This document shows positions 23,485 through 31,421 of a DNA stretch of 47,029 nucleotides, in pieces (position 1 is the first letter of the stretch; each line of letters begins with the position of its first letter). The stretch spans positions 1-47,029 of the IMG/VR virus record IMGVR_UViG_3300034072_001301. One strand, 5' to 3'. The DNA is from a virus. A model generated the notes under the pieces. The model was not told the DNA's origin and searched no databases. It was given only the letters and a program-made list of their open reading frames with translations. The translations under genes were made by a program, and so were the position numbers.

Positions 23485-24510
23485 TTATCTCAGCCGTTGC
23501 CGTTGTACACCTATTGATAACCTATCTTTGGTTCTGGCGTCAATAATCGACCAGATCGTATATAGCTTACCATAAGCCTTTACGGCATCCGCCGCGTCCT
23601 TGATTCCTTCATCCCAACGAGGAAAGGACACATGCCAGCCTTGAGCTAAAGCAGTATCAACTAGTCGTCCTCCTTGGTTTGTGCGATCAGGCACAACGAT
23701 CTTGGTTTTGCCGGTTTGGTTTAACCACTGAATTTGTTCAGCAGTTACTTTATCACCTAGCATAGCAACACCATTGACCGCGATTCCGTCAAATGGTCCT
23801 TCATTTATGAATAGATATTCCCAATCCTCTTTGATGGCATCAGTATTGAAGATATAATGAGGTTGGACCTCACTGTAATAGCGGCGACTACTGGATCCGT
23901 TGACTATCCTGGCTGTCCAACCAACAATCTCATTTTCCCAATAGAATGGAATAATAACCCTCTGGTTCATTCCATCAGTGGTGTCTGGTGTCCAATAGTA
24001 GTCATATGACAGTAGGATATCCTCACCTCTATTGGCCACATAGTTGAGCACCTCCAGGAAGTGAGGATCCTCGCAATTCTCCTCAAGCCAAAAGGCTATA
24101 GGCTTAGCAGACTTTGGTAGGTTTCTGGATTCAAAAGTGATTGAAGCAGAAGCCTGCCGGGTAAAAGACTGCTCTATGCCACCCCCTTCAAGGAGAGTTT
24201 TGCGTAGAAGAGAAACATCAAAATCAAGACGTCTAATCTTCTCACTTGGCATACCTAGCCACTCAAAATACTTTCTCCACTTTGTAGAGAAACGAGCACC
24301 AGGAGACCAACCTGCTCGGAAACCACAGTTAAAGCAGGAAACCGAAGTCCGACCGTCAGAGTCAAACAAAATACCCGAACGTTTTTTGGTGTCTGCCCTC
24401 ATCTGTCCGTTATGAATACAGCATGGACCATTGAACGTAGTCCAACGGCTGGGGGTTTGTTTACCCCCAGGGATACAGCTCATTAGGGCACTATAGATGA
24501 GGGTAGACAT
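23485..24510 (-). CDS. 61: DNA primase, T4 gp61/DnaG type
   Basis: The 341-residue protein has an N-terminal zinc site (CC-IH near residues 30-33 and CFNCGF near 58-63) and a TOPRIM domain (YLFINEGPFDGIAVNG near 215-230, IVVPDRTN near 251-258). The start ATG overlaps the upstream stop (TGATG), so it is coupled to the TGT-like gene. It makes RNA primers at the fork with gp41. The length matches T4 gp61 (342 residues). Confidence 0.93.
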   Translation of the reverse strand: MSTLIYSALMSCIPGGKQTPSRWTTFNGPCCIHNGQMRADTKKRSGILFDSDGRTSVSCFNCGFRAGWSPGARFSTKWRKYFEWLGMPSEKIRRLDFDVSLLRKTLLEGGGIEQSFTRQASASITFESRNLPKSAKPIAFWLEENCEDPHFLEVLNYVANRGEDILLSYDYYWTPDTTDGMNQRVIIPFYWENEIVGWTARIVNGSSSRRYYSEVQPHYIFNTDAIKEDWEYLFINEGPFDGIAVNGVAMLGDKVTAEQIQWLNQTGKTKIVVPDRTNQGGRLVDTALAQGWHVSFPRWDEGIKDAADAVKAYGKLYTIWSIIDARTKDRLSIGVQRQRLR

Positions 24511-26183
24511 CAAGCAAATAGTCCGTTGTTGACAATTTGTAGCTTGGGCTTGTTCTCAGCCAGATGAGGGGCTTCTGCTTCCTTCTTGGCCTTGAGCGCG
24601 TTGACGTGATCCTTTTGATTGGCAACTTCAAACAATTGAAGATCCAAAACACCACGTTCCGCGTTGTCACTCGCTAGATAATTGAGAACCTTACGGTTTC
24701 TTTCAATTACTGACATTGGAGTTTCACTACTGAAAACTTCTTCGACAACCGACTTGATTTCAAGAAGTTGCTGAGGCACCGCAGAAGGATCGCCCTTGTC
24801 ATATAGGTCTTGGGATTCGTAAACACCCTCAAGATGAACCTGAACATTGTGATTCATCAACATCGCATAGGTAACAACGTCCCATGTTGAAGTAAACTTG
24901 GGATCAACGTTGACGCAAATGTCACCCATTTTCAACTGCTCGCCAATTTGGGTTCTGACAAAACGCGAACCCTCAACACCATCTAGACGTTCATGGAACA
25001 TCTCTTCCAAGACATCCAGGAATGGTCGGTCAGCGTCTTTGCCCTTGGGCGGTAGAGGAATCTTATTGCCGTTGTCATCAAGCAAATACTTGATGCGATC
25101 CTTGCCTGTTGAAATCATCTCATAACCAATCTGCTCAACACCCTCATCGTCTATATAGGTGTTGGTTGGGAGATAGTTTCGACCGTCAAGTTTTTCACCC
25201 TGAATACTCCAACTATCCTTATTCAGGTTATAACCCAAAAACACCTTACCATATGCCGCCAGAGTAAAGGGCGAACTCACATCATACGAAATAGTAAAGT
25301 TGGGATTGATCTGTTCACGAACCTGACGCTGGATCGTTGTATAGACGCAGCCGTGCTGGAACTTACCAACACCTAGGAAGTGCATCCAATCGCGGTCCTG
25401 TAGGACACCGTCATCGCGCATGTTGATGATGCGTCCCAGAGACATCTCAAAGTTTTCTTTGTGGTGCGAAGCTAGCGACCAACCTTCAAAGGGATAGTGC
25501 TTGACGTTTTCATACCAGATTTTGGATTCGCTTGCGTTACGACCCTGAACCACATTCAAGAACTTGGTGGCACCTGGAACTCGATTTTTTACAAAATAAT
25601 CATTGTTGATCAGCGTTTGAAGCATACACGCATAAAACAAGCGATCATTCTTGTTGTTGACGTTGCCGCCATTTTTGATGATCAAAGCATCTAGAGCTTC
25701 TTTGTTTCCTGAATCAACAATATTGGGATCCAACGGGCTCTCGAGTCGCGCGAGGTGCTGGTCGATGTTACCAATCTGGATGCCACCAGTTGGGAAGTCG
25801 AGAATCATCGACCAATCACAGTTAGCTTCCATCCAACGCATCATGCGTTCGCGAGTCTTGTCACCCTCAAACTTGATCGCACCGGTCTGGATCTGGAAAC
25901 CACCTGAGTCACCAAGAACGGTAGTTGAACCACGATCACGGCCAGTAACCATGTCTTTGCGTTCAGCAATACCGCTGCTCTTAGCTGCCTGGCCCGCTGA
26001 ATACAGCGCGCTAGGTAGATAAAAGAGACTACTATTGGGGTTGAAGAAGTTCAGTTCCTCGCGTGGAATAGGTGGCTCACGCTTGGGGTTTTCCGCATTT
26101 ACATAGCGGACATACATTTCTGAAATGGCAGGAGTGAATCGCGCATAGTCGCGATACCTCTTAGAATAATCAATTCCGGGCAT
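24510..26183 (-). CDS. tRNA-guanine-transglycosylase-like protein (DpdA-like)
   Basis: The 557-residue protein starts MPGIDYSKRYRDYARFTPAI with AGAGG upstream; an upstream in-frame GTG is disfavoured. VLGDSGGFQIQTG (residues about 88-100) is the TGT substrate-pocket motif with its catalytic Asp, ILDFPTG follows, FLGVGKFQHGC resembles the TGT glycine loop, and SYDVSSPF is the candidate nucleophile Asp motif. The C-terminal zinc site of tRNA-TGT is not visible. Phage DpdA proteins of this fold insert 7-deazaguanine bases into DNA. Coupling to the primase and helicase genes supports a DNA substrate; this is inference. Confidence 0.75.
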   Translation of the reverse strand: MPGIDYSKRYRDYARFTPAISEMYVRYVNAENPKREPPIPREELNFFNPNSSLFYLPSALYSAGQAAKSSGIAERKDMVTGRDRGSTTVLGDSGGFQIQTGAIKFEGDKTRERMMRWMEANCDWSMILDFPTGGIQIGNIDQHLARLESPLDPNIVDSGNKEALDALIIKNGGNVNNKNDRLFYACMLQTLINNDYFVKNRVPGATKFLNVVQGRNASESKIWYENVKHYPFEGWSLASHHKENFEMSLGRIINMRDDGVLQDRDWMHFLGVGKFQHGCVYTTIQRQVREQINPNFTISYDVSSPFTLAAYGKVFLGYNLNKDSWSIQGEKLDGRNYLPTNTYIDDEGVEQIGYEMISTGKDRIKYLLDDNGNKIPLPPKGKDADRPFLDVLEEMFHERLDGVEGSRFVRTQIGEQLKMGDICVNVDPKFTSTWDVVTYAMLMNHNVQVHLEGVYESQDLYDKGDPSAVPQQLLEIKSVVEEVFSSETPMSVIERNRKVLNYLASDNAERGVLDLQLFEVANQKDHVNALKAKKEAEAPHLAENKPKLQIVNNGLFA

Positions 26184-26203
26184 TGACGGCCTCTTGTTTT
26201 GTT

Positions 26204-26231
26204 CGTGTTTAACCACTTTAGGCTAAACACG
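26204..26231 (-). terminator. Hairpin upstream of the TGT-like gene
   Basis: An 8-bp stem CGTGTTTA/TAAACACG with a 12-base loop lies after the stop of the structural protein and in the leader of the next gene. There is no T-run on the minus-strand 3' side. Confidence 0.45.
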
Positions 26232-26240
26232 GGCCATCAG

Positions 26241-27074
26241 TCAATTTCTAAACACCAGTTTTGTAACTTTGCCTAGATCCTCTTCCAGGGGAGGATCACC
26301 ATATGGATTCTGGTCATTCTGATTGAAGATCCTTACTCTCCACCACATCAAATTGGCTTCAAACGAATACCCTTGAGTGGAAGTTTCATGATCAAATTCA
26401 TGTTTTTGAATTTCAAACCATTCCTCATCAGTTGGGGTTCCGTCCTCAACTGATCCTTCTATAATAATTTCACCAGTAAAGTTGTCCAAATAAGCAGCAA
26501 GAGTATGAACTCCTGTAAAATCGTCTACTTGAAGAGACCCAGGTATAGCTGATGTAACTCTAAAAGCCGTTCTACCATCAACAGGAACCTGTGTGAAGAC
26601 TCTAAGATCTTCATACATCACAGTCTGACTGATTCTGGGCAGAAACTTGGGTCCTTGGAGAAGCTCAAAGAATCCTCTCTGTGTTTCATTAGCATCCACA
26701 TATAGGAGATGAACTGAACCATCGGTATTGGTCACCGCAACCTGATAGCTATAGGTTTGAAGGAACCAATCAGCCATGACATCAGGCTCAATTATCAATT
26801 TACAGATTCCTCTGGCCTCGTTGATAACTCTTAGCTCTCTTCTCCACAATTCACGATCTATCCTATGGTCATAGAATATGATCTCAGCCGTCCTACCCAT
26901 CATGTTTATAGGCTTTCGATCTGTATCTCTTACCACGAACTCGATCGTATTCTGCACGTCTCTAAAAACGCGGAAGTCATTTGTGTTCATGGGGAGATTC
27001 CAATTCACTGTGCCGCCAGTTTCTCTGAGCGTCATTTCAATCTTTCGCTTTTTGTCTATTAGAAAGACTGTCAT
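26241..27074 (-). CDS. Baseplate or virion structural protein, BppU-like N-terminus
   Basis: The 277-residue protein is beta-rich. Residues 30-75 (NTNDFRVFRDVQNTIEFVVR, then DTDRKPINMMGRTAEIIFYD) follow the N-terminal pattern of baseplate upper proteins, in which F-x-V-x-D strands are followed by a G-R-x-A-E-I turn. The C-terminal half contains WFEIQKHEF and NLMWWRVRIFNQN, as in fibronectin-like or carbohydrate-facing beta folds. A late motif and GAGGATT ribosome binding site precede the ATG. A structural role is well supported; the exact position in the virion is not. Confidence 0.65.
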   Translation of the reverse strand: MTVFLIDKKRKIEMTLRETGGTVNWNLPMNTNDFRVFRDVQNTIEFVVRDTDRKPINMMGRTAEIIFYDHRIDRELWRRELRVINEARGICKLIIEPDVMADWFLQTYSYQVAVTNTDGSVHLLYVDANETQRGFFELLQGPKFLPRISQTVMYEDLRVFTQVPVDGRTAFRVTSAIPGSLQVDDFTGVHTLAAYLDNFTGEIIIEGSVEDGTPTDEEWFEIQKHEFDHETSTQGYSFEANLMWWRVRIFNQNDQNPYGDPPLEEDLGKVTKLVFRN

Positions 27075-27107
27075 GTTGAATCCTCAGATTGTCCAAAAAC
27101 GGCTGGA

Positions 27108-27127
27108 CTAAATATCCAGTATTTATT
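27108..27127. promoter_or_regulatory. Divergent late-type motif pair
   Basis: Plus-strand CTAAATATC (27108-27116) and minus-strand AATAAATAC (27119-27127) are nearly adjacent and point at the plus-strand gene (start 27150) and the minus-strand structural gene (start 27074). Confidence 0.55.
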
Positions 27128-27149
27128 AGAGAGTGTAGGTTGTCCTAAA

Positions 27150-27515
27150 GTGTTACCCCAACTAGAAAATTTTCCATTTTTGACCTTGGGTCGCTACTTG
27201 GACCAAGAATATCTTGGTATAGTGGGAAACTCTGACAACCAGATAACCTCTATGTACGTTTACAACTCGCTACCTGACGAGGAGCATAAAAAGCTCTTTC
27301 TACAGCTTGGTGATGAATGGTGGTGGGAAACAAACCGTCAAATCCCAATCAATGTAACATTGAAAGAGAGATGGGCTGTCTTCCGTCCATATCTAAAGAC
27401 TTTTATCAGCAGCGACTTTGAAATAATCCATGGTCCGTGTGTGAGCTTGGATTCGGTCATGGTCAAACGAGTCAAGCGTAGGCAGATACAGCTGGTTCGA
27501 AAGCAGGATGATTAA
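27150..27515 (+). CDS. Conserved hypothetical phage protein, plus strand, 121 aa
   Basis: The start is GTG (MLPQLENFPFLTLGRYLDQE), 34 bases after a plus-strand late motif. The protein has many aromatics (LGDEWWWETNRQIPINVTLK, RWAVFRPYLKTF) and a basic end (VKRVKRRQIQLVRKQ). I recall a similar protein in T4-like cyanophages, of unknown function. Its stop overlaps the stop of the convergent gene by four bases (shared TTAA). Confidence 0.7.
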   Translation: MLPQLENFPFLTLGRYLDQEYLGIVGNSDNQITSMYVYNSLPDEEHKKLFLQLGDEWWWETNRQIPINVTLKERWAVFRPYLKTFISSDFEIIHGPCVSLDSVMVKRVKRRQIQLVRKQDD

Positions 27516-27910
27516 AAGGTAAGCTTAAAGCGCATTGCGTCAGATTTGCTCTTAAAACTGAAGACCAACGAGCATTCTGCATTTATACCAAGATGTGGAA
27601 CATCAATATCAAATCCCCACAAATCAGTAACATTTTCTGAAATCCAATCCAGACGCTCTATGAATAGGTGTTCATAGGAATTCCACTCATTTCGAACATC
27701 AATGCTAACCAAATGTGGTTGGATGTCATCTGAATACCTAGAAAATCTCCCAGAATCTAACTTCTCTTCGCCAGTCCGAAGTGACGTCATTATGACTGAA
27801 AATGAAAATTGTTTGATCGAAGTCAAGGCCAGCCACGCCTCGACCTCAAGATAAGGGGTGCCGTCACAATATCGAACCGTTTTCTGATATGTCCTGCTCT
27901 TAGATAGCAT
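27512..27910 (-). CDS. Small protein of the DAxxFKLT family, 132 aa
   Basis: The start ATG overlaps the last codons of the DnaE-like gene by 11 bases. The protein is a beta-rich single domain ending CSLVFSFKSKSDAMRFKLTF. The same ending pattern (hydrophobic strand, F-K/A-S-x-x-DA-hydrophobic-x-F/V-K/R-L/M-T) occurs in the proteins at 30831-31094 and 35726-36181. Family members end within ten residues or so of the motif. Function unknown; coupling to the DnaE-like gene suggests a shared process. Confidence 0.65.
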   Translation of the reverse strand: MLSKSRTYQKTVRYCDGTPYLEVEAWLALTSIKQFSFSVIMTSLRTGEEKLDSGRFSRYSDDIQPHLVSIDVRNEWNSYEHLFIERLDWISENVTDLWGFDIDVPHLGINAECSLVFSFKSKSDAMRFKLTF

Positions 27911-28502
27911 TAGCTTGTTCCAAGAGTAAGTTGAGCTGGACTACGATAACATGGGCATAGCTAACAGAATGAGCCTTCTTGAACCCATATAGATCTTCAT
28001 CACCTGGAGTCCAGATCTCTCGTTTTATTTCATCCCATTCTAAACCAATCAGGTGCTTCTTTCTCGGTCGTATCAAGGCCAAAAAGATAGCTAGATCCAT
28101 GATGGACCTAGGCTTGTAGGCACTCAACAGATCACTGGTGGGGATATCATCAATCACCCCTCCTAGTTGAAATAGCTGTTCTACAATTTGTGGTTCATCC
28201 AAGAGTTCCCACATTGGCTCTCGGGTCAAGAGATCATTCAAATGATCTTCATCTCGAACTTGTTTGTAGATATGAAGATTTAGAAAATCGACCTTGAAGT
28301 ATCCGCGTTCCTCCGCGTCTTTGTAAGGGATGCTAGCAAAGCCCGTAAGAGGGTCCTGTGGTATAGATTGCAGATAGACACCCACGACATGCTTTCGCAG
28401 ATCATCACGTTCTATACGACTCGCTGGGATATGAACGATACCCTCAAGAGCATGGTCACGGTTGGCAAAGTCTATGTCGACGTCTGGTACGAATTTTCCC
28501 AT
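27900..28502 (-). CDS. Compact DNA polymerase III alpha (DnaE)-like protein, 200 aa
   Basis: The protein contains, in the same order as bacterial DnaE, PDVDIDFANRD (residues 6-16; cf. E. coli Asp401/Asp403), EERGYFKVDFLNL (64-76; cf. Asp555), a QL region near 109-112, LALIRPRK (141-148; cf. ALFRPGP) and YGFKKAHSVSYAHV (172-185; cf. YGFNKSHSAAYALV). All three catalytic aspartates appear kept as Asp9, Asp11 and Asp72. PHP, exonuclease, most fingers and clamp-binding parts are absent against a usual length above 1,100. I recall cyanophage relatives but no known function. Polymerase activity is unproven. Confidence 0.75.
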   Translation of the reverse strand: MGKFVPDVDIDFANRDHALEGIVHIPASRIERDDLRKHVVGVYLQSIPQDPLTGFASIPYKDAEERGYFKVDFLNLHIYKQVRDEDHLNDLLTREPMWELLDEPQIVEQLFQLGGVIDDIPTSDLLSAYKPRSIMDLAIFLALIRPRKKHLIGLEWDEIKREIWTPGDEDLYGFKKAHSVSYAHVIVVQLNLLLEQANAI

Positions 28503-28524
28503 ACCACCAGTTTATGGTAACTGG

Positions 28525-28872
28525 TTATCGCACGTCAATTTTGTTAGCTAGATCTGCTTCAATTTGACGTAGCTTGTCCATGATTCGATTGTTGGCTTTG
28601 ATCAAACGCTGTTGCTTGGTTTCAAGGTCACGAATCTTGTTGCGAGCTTCTCTAAGCTGGGCTTCCATCTGAGCCACATATTCGGCCTTGGGAAAAGTAT
28701 GGAGCTCGCCATCAATTTCAACAGTTTTGGTATGACTATTCTGGGCTTTCATGCCACCAATGACTCGGCTTGCCAGCTTGGTTGCTGAAACCGGAGCCGC
28801 CACCTTTTGAGGCTTGTCATCACGGTAGATACTACCGCCATACATAGAACTGAAATATGAATCGTCTGTCAT
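28525..28872 (-). CDS. Coiled-coil protein, 115 aa
   Basis: The start is MTDDSYFSSMYGGSIYRDDK; the frame extends 11 codons further through a late motif and is not credible there. Residues about 65-115 form a long coiled coil (AQMEAQLREARNKIRDLETK, QQRLIKANNRIMDKL). The late motif ends five bases before the ATG, so the message may be leaderless. The N-terminal Tyr/Ser/Gly-rich part is disordered. Possibly a virion or scaffold-type protein; function unknown. Confidence 0.6.
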   Translation of the reverse strand: MTDDSYFSSMYGGSIYRDDKPQKVAAPVSATKLASRVIGGMKAQNSHTKTVEIDGELHTFPKAEYVAQMEAQLREARNKIRDLETKQQRLIKANNRIMDKLRQIEADLANKIDVR

Positions 28873-28874
28873 CA

Positions 28875-28884
28875 GATATTTAGC
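28875..28884 (-). promoter_or_regulatory. Late-type promoter element GCTAAATATC
   Basis: The motif to ATG spacing is identical to that at 657-671, with the A of ATG at predicted position -1. No Shine-Dalgarno sequence can lie between promoter and start. Confidence 0.45.
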
Positions 28885-28920
28885 GGTCAGAGATACTATC
28901 AACACTCTGCTTTGTGAGTT

Positions 28921-29541
28921 TCATTTGATCAAACTCTTTAGCCAGTTGATGATAGACTTCTTCTTAGTCGTGACTTCCTTGACAGCGTTAGATGAATTTG
29001 ACGTGCTCGTTGAAGGAGGGGTTTGTTGGATTAGAGAAGGCCACTGGTTTATAGAAGGCCACTGGTTCATGGAATGAGTGCTGTGGGTAGGAAATTTGCC
29101 ATAGTTGGCATTCAAACTAACTTTCGAGAAGAGATCATTAATGTCACTATTCTTAGCTCGTTCAGCGATCTCATCACTGTCAGTGATTTTCACAGCACTA
29201 GCGAGTTTGTTAACGGCCCTGTGAAGGGCGCTCTGGGCTTCATCGAAGTCCTTTAGGACCTGCTCATAGAGAGGATTCAGTTGATTCTCTCGAGCGATGT
29301 CAATCATATGATGAAGATTGGGTATAACAGCGTGACCTCGAGGAAAGAACGTTTTCAGTGCCTCCATTCTTTCGTTATGTTCAGCATCTTTGAGATCTTT
29401 TTCACGACGATACTGGTCCATTCTTTCCAACTCTTCAATAGTTGGTTGATATGGTTGGTATGTGTCTTTGAAAACCGTTGTGGTGAGCATATCATCCAAT
29501 GTGATAGAATTGGGCGGAAGCGGAATATGTTTCAAGCTCAT
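28921..29541 (-). CDS. Hypothetical protein, 206 aa
   Basis: The protein has an N-terminal proline-rich segment, a helical middle with LPNLHHMIDIARENQ-like sequence (residues about 74-90), and a disordered tail with a short internal repeat NQWPS. It ends KKKSIINWLKSLIK, a basic amphipathic helix that could contact membrane or nucleic acid. The start overlaps the upstream stop (TAATG). No known family recognised. Confidence 0.55.
   Translation of the reverse strand: MSLKHIPLPPNSITLDDMLTTTVFKDTYQPYQPTIEELERMDQYRREKDLKDAEHNERMEALKTFFPRGHAVIPNLHHMIDIARENQLNPLYEQVLKDFDEAQSALHRAVNKLASAVKITDSDEIAERAKNSDINDLFSKVSLNANYGKFPTHSTHSMNQWPSINQWPSLIQQTPPSTSTSNSSNAVKEVTTKKKSIINWLKSLIK
29036..29070 (-). repeat. 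Tandem 18-base coding repeat
   Basis: GAAGGCCACTGGTT occurs twice with an 18-base period, encoding NQWPS(I/L) twice in the 206-aa protein. Confidence 0.7.
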
Positions 29542-30230
29542 TAGACACCTGCCTCTTGAAGAATAAGTCGGATATTCTCTACTTCTTTTTTGTTATCCCT
29601 GATCTTGGGTAACCAAAACATAGGGTTGATCCACTCTTTGACTAAGCCTAACTGCTCATCAGACATCCTGTCAAATAATGGTTGACCCACACCAGAATAA
29701 AGCAACCAGGGGGAGATCCTGCCTTTTCTAATCCAAATGGTCGCTTGACTAGGGGAAACCTTTCTAAAGAAGTCTACCCAGTTTTCATCATATTCCCTTC
29801 CCCATTGCTCCATGAGAAGGATATTGCGCTCAACCGCTTTCATTGGATCTTCTTTCTTGGCCAACTCTCTTGTCCAAGATTCATACCAAACTTCGTTTGT
29901 CCAGTCATCCAAACGGACGTTTCCCTTGATGAGAAACTCTGTAAAGCCCATGGGTTCAATGGCTACAATATTCTCAATATACCTACCAAATTTGGTGAAG
30001 GCTGTAAAATACTTGCTGTCCATGAATTCTTCATAGGTCTTGGTTTTCTTGGACTTGAGACTGAGTTCATAGAACTTCTGGAAAGCCATAAACCCAATCC
30101 GGATATATTTTTCGTCCTTCCATAACCATCTGCGCTTCTTTTCACACATATGGTTGATGAGGCTTTTTTCTCGAGTGAAATCCTTCTTACAAAATTCACA
30201 ATGAAAAGTTGGTTGAGTTGGCTCAGCCAT
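29541..30230 (-). CDS. Zinc-finger conserved phage protein, 229 aa
   Basis: The start MAEPTQPTFHCEFCKKDF is preferred because AAAAAGAACAA lies eight bases upstream, exactly as before nrdA. A start at 30272 overlapping the previous stop is the alternative. The finger is CEFC-x12-HMC (residues about 11-29). The remainder is a conserved helical domain (KTYEEFMDSKYFTAFTKFGR, GRISPWLLYSGVG) that I recall from T4-like cyanophages. It probably binds DNA or RNA; no function is established to my knowledge. Confidence 0.7.
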   Translation of the reverse strand: MAEPTQPTFHCEFCKKDFTREKSLINHMCEKKRRWLWKDEKYIRIGFMAFQKFYELSLKSKKTKTYEEFMDSKYFTAFTKFGRYIENIVAIEPMGFTEFLIKGNVRLDDWTNEVWYESWTRELAKKEDPMKAVERNILLMEQWGREYDENWVDFFRKVSPSQATIWIRKGRISPWLLYSGVGQPLFDRMSDEQLGLVKEWINPMFWLPKIRDNKKEVENIRLILQEAGV

Positions 30231-30264
30231 AATCTTTTTTGTTCTTTTTGTTTTTGTTGGGATC

Positions 30265-30831
30265 TCAGCCATTGATCTTCTTGAACTCATCCATCAGAGG
30301 TTTGATATCACTGTCTGGCTTGCCCATATCGAGCAACAATTGTTTGAATGATTCTTTGGTGAACTTGCTTCGTAGAATGGCTAGTTCCTCATTGTTGAGC
30401 TGTGGATACAATTCTAACAGGACCGCATCAATTTTGCCAACTTTCTTCTTGGACGTCGCCAGCGGAATCCATCCATGCTTAAAAGGCTTGCCAAGGCCAA
30501 CTGCGCACATCAATCGCCATTGAAGATCTGGATATCTGCTCAAATCCCAGAAACCCTGATTCACTATGTCGTTGACCGTGATAATGAAATCAGCAGTTTC
30601 ATCTGGAGTTGCTCTAACCAAACTGGGATCATCATAACCAGTTGGGGACTGAAGAACACTTTGCCATTTCATAGCAATAAGAGGGCTAAAGGTTTTTGCC
30701 ATTTCTGGCGTCTGGTTATCCAACCAATCAAAGACCTTGTAATCGCTATAAAGCATCTCATCTTTGATATCCAGACTGGGCTTTTTCTCGGCTGGTGCTT
30801 TCTTTGTTGCTGCAGGTTTCTTCGCTGCCAT
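30265..30831 (-). CDS. Clamp-loader small subunit gp62-like protein, tentative
   Basis: The 188-residue protein starts MAAKKPAATKKAPAEKKPSL at an ATG overlapping the upstream stop (TAATG). After the basic tail comes YKVFDWLDNQTPEM, then FIITVNDIVNQGFWDLSRYP, LGKPFKHGWIPLATSKKKVG and LYPQLNNEELAIL, a helical order resembling T4 gp62 and its cyanophage relatives. gp62 joins gp44 to load the gp45 clamp, but gp44 is not adjacent here, which is against the call. No catalytic residues are expected in this family. Confidence 0.45.
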   Translation of the reverse strand: MAAKKPAATKKAPAEKKPSLDIKDEMLYSDYKVFDWLDNQTPEMAKTFSPLIAMKWQSVLQSPTGYDDPSLVRATPDETADFIITVNDIVNQGFWDLSRYPDLQWRLMCAVGLGKPFKHGWIPLATSKKKVGKIDAVLLELYPQLNNEELAILRSKFTKESFKQLLLDMGKPDSDIKPLMDEFKKING

Positions 30832-31094
30832 TATCTTCCACCCCAAGTTAGTTTGAACAAGAGCGCATCCCGCGGACTCTTGAATAGAAATAGACAGTCA
30901 TCAGGTTTGAAATGACTGACAACATTATTGGTCGATCCTATTATGACTTTGTGAGAATGTGGACCCAGGACAATCACTTCATATTCTTCAACAATATTGG
31001 ATCGCAACCAAGACACAATGTCAGGGTCTTCATCCCTATTGGGATGATTCCATAGAACCGGATAGGGTTGAGCAATGGTGGTGTTAGCTTCCAT
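30831..31094 (-). CDS. Small protein of the DAxxFKLT family, 87 aa
   Basis: The start is the ATG giving MEANTTIAQPYPVLWNHPNR; a TTG two codons earlier is less likely. The C-terminus CLFLFKSPRDALLFKLTWGG is the clearest copy of a motif shared with 27512-27910 and 35726-36181. It ends directly in the TAATG that starts the gp62-like gene. Function unknown. It seems to be a minimal single-domain member of this paralogous set. Confidence 0.65.
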   Translation of the reverse strand: MEANTTIAQPYPVLWNHPNRDEDPDIVSWLRSNIVEEYEVIVLGPHSHKVIIGSTNNVVSHFKPDDCLFLFKSPRDALLFKLTWGGR

Positions 31095-31130
31095 ACCCAA
31101 CCCTAGCGCGGTCGAATCAAATTCGTCAAC

Positions 31131-31421
31131 TTATCGCATTCGTTTTCCTCGAATGTACTCTAACGCGGTGTTTCTCCAAACTGCCTTCCATCGTTTTACA
31201 TCTTCCTCTTTAAAACGTCGGTTAGTCAATTTGAACTCCTGTCTCCAAAAGTAATCTCGAACATCTCGATGCCAAACATCTAGATTGTTAGTAGTGAACC
31301 CCTGTTCATCAAAGGTTGTTAAAACCTCTTTCATGACAATTTCAGTTGCTCTCTCTACGAGTTGGTTTCTACTTGGAGGAAACAAATCTACACCAGGGAA
31401 AATCAACAGCTTTCCCATCAT
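31131..31421 (-). CDS. Conserved hypothetical phage protein, 96 aa
   Basis: The start is the ATG overlapping the upstream stop (ATGA), giving MMGKLLIFPGVDLFPPSRNQ. The rest is helical and basic (DVWHRDVRDYFWRQEFKLTN, RWKAVWRNTALEYIRGKRMR). I do not recognise the family. Translational coupling places it in the uvsW operon. Confidence 0.65.
   Translation of the reverse strand: MMGKLLIFPGVDLFPPSRNQLVERATEIVMKEVLTTFDEQGFTTNNLDVWHRDVRDYFWRQEFKLTNRRFKEEDVKRWKAVWRNTALEYIRGKRMR

Noticed and set aside
29541-30230. Helicase loader gp59
   Set aside because: Neighbourhood and size are compatible, but a zinc finger is not a gp59 feature.
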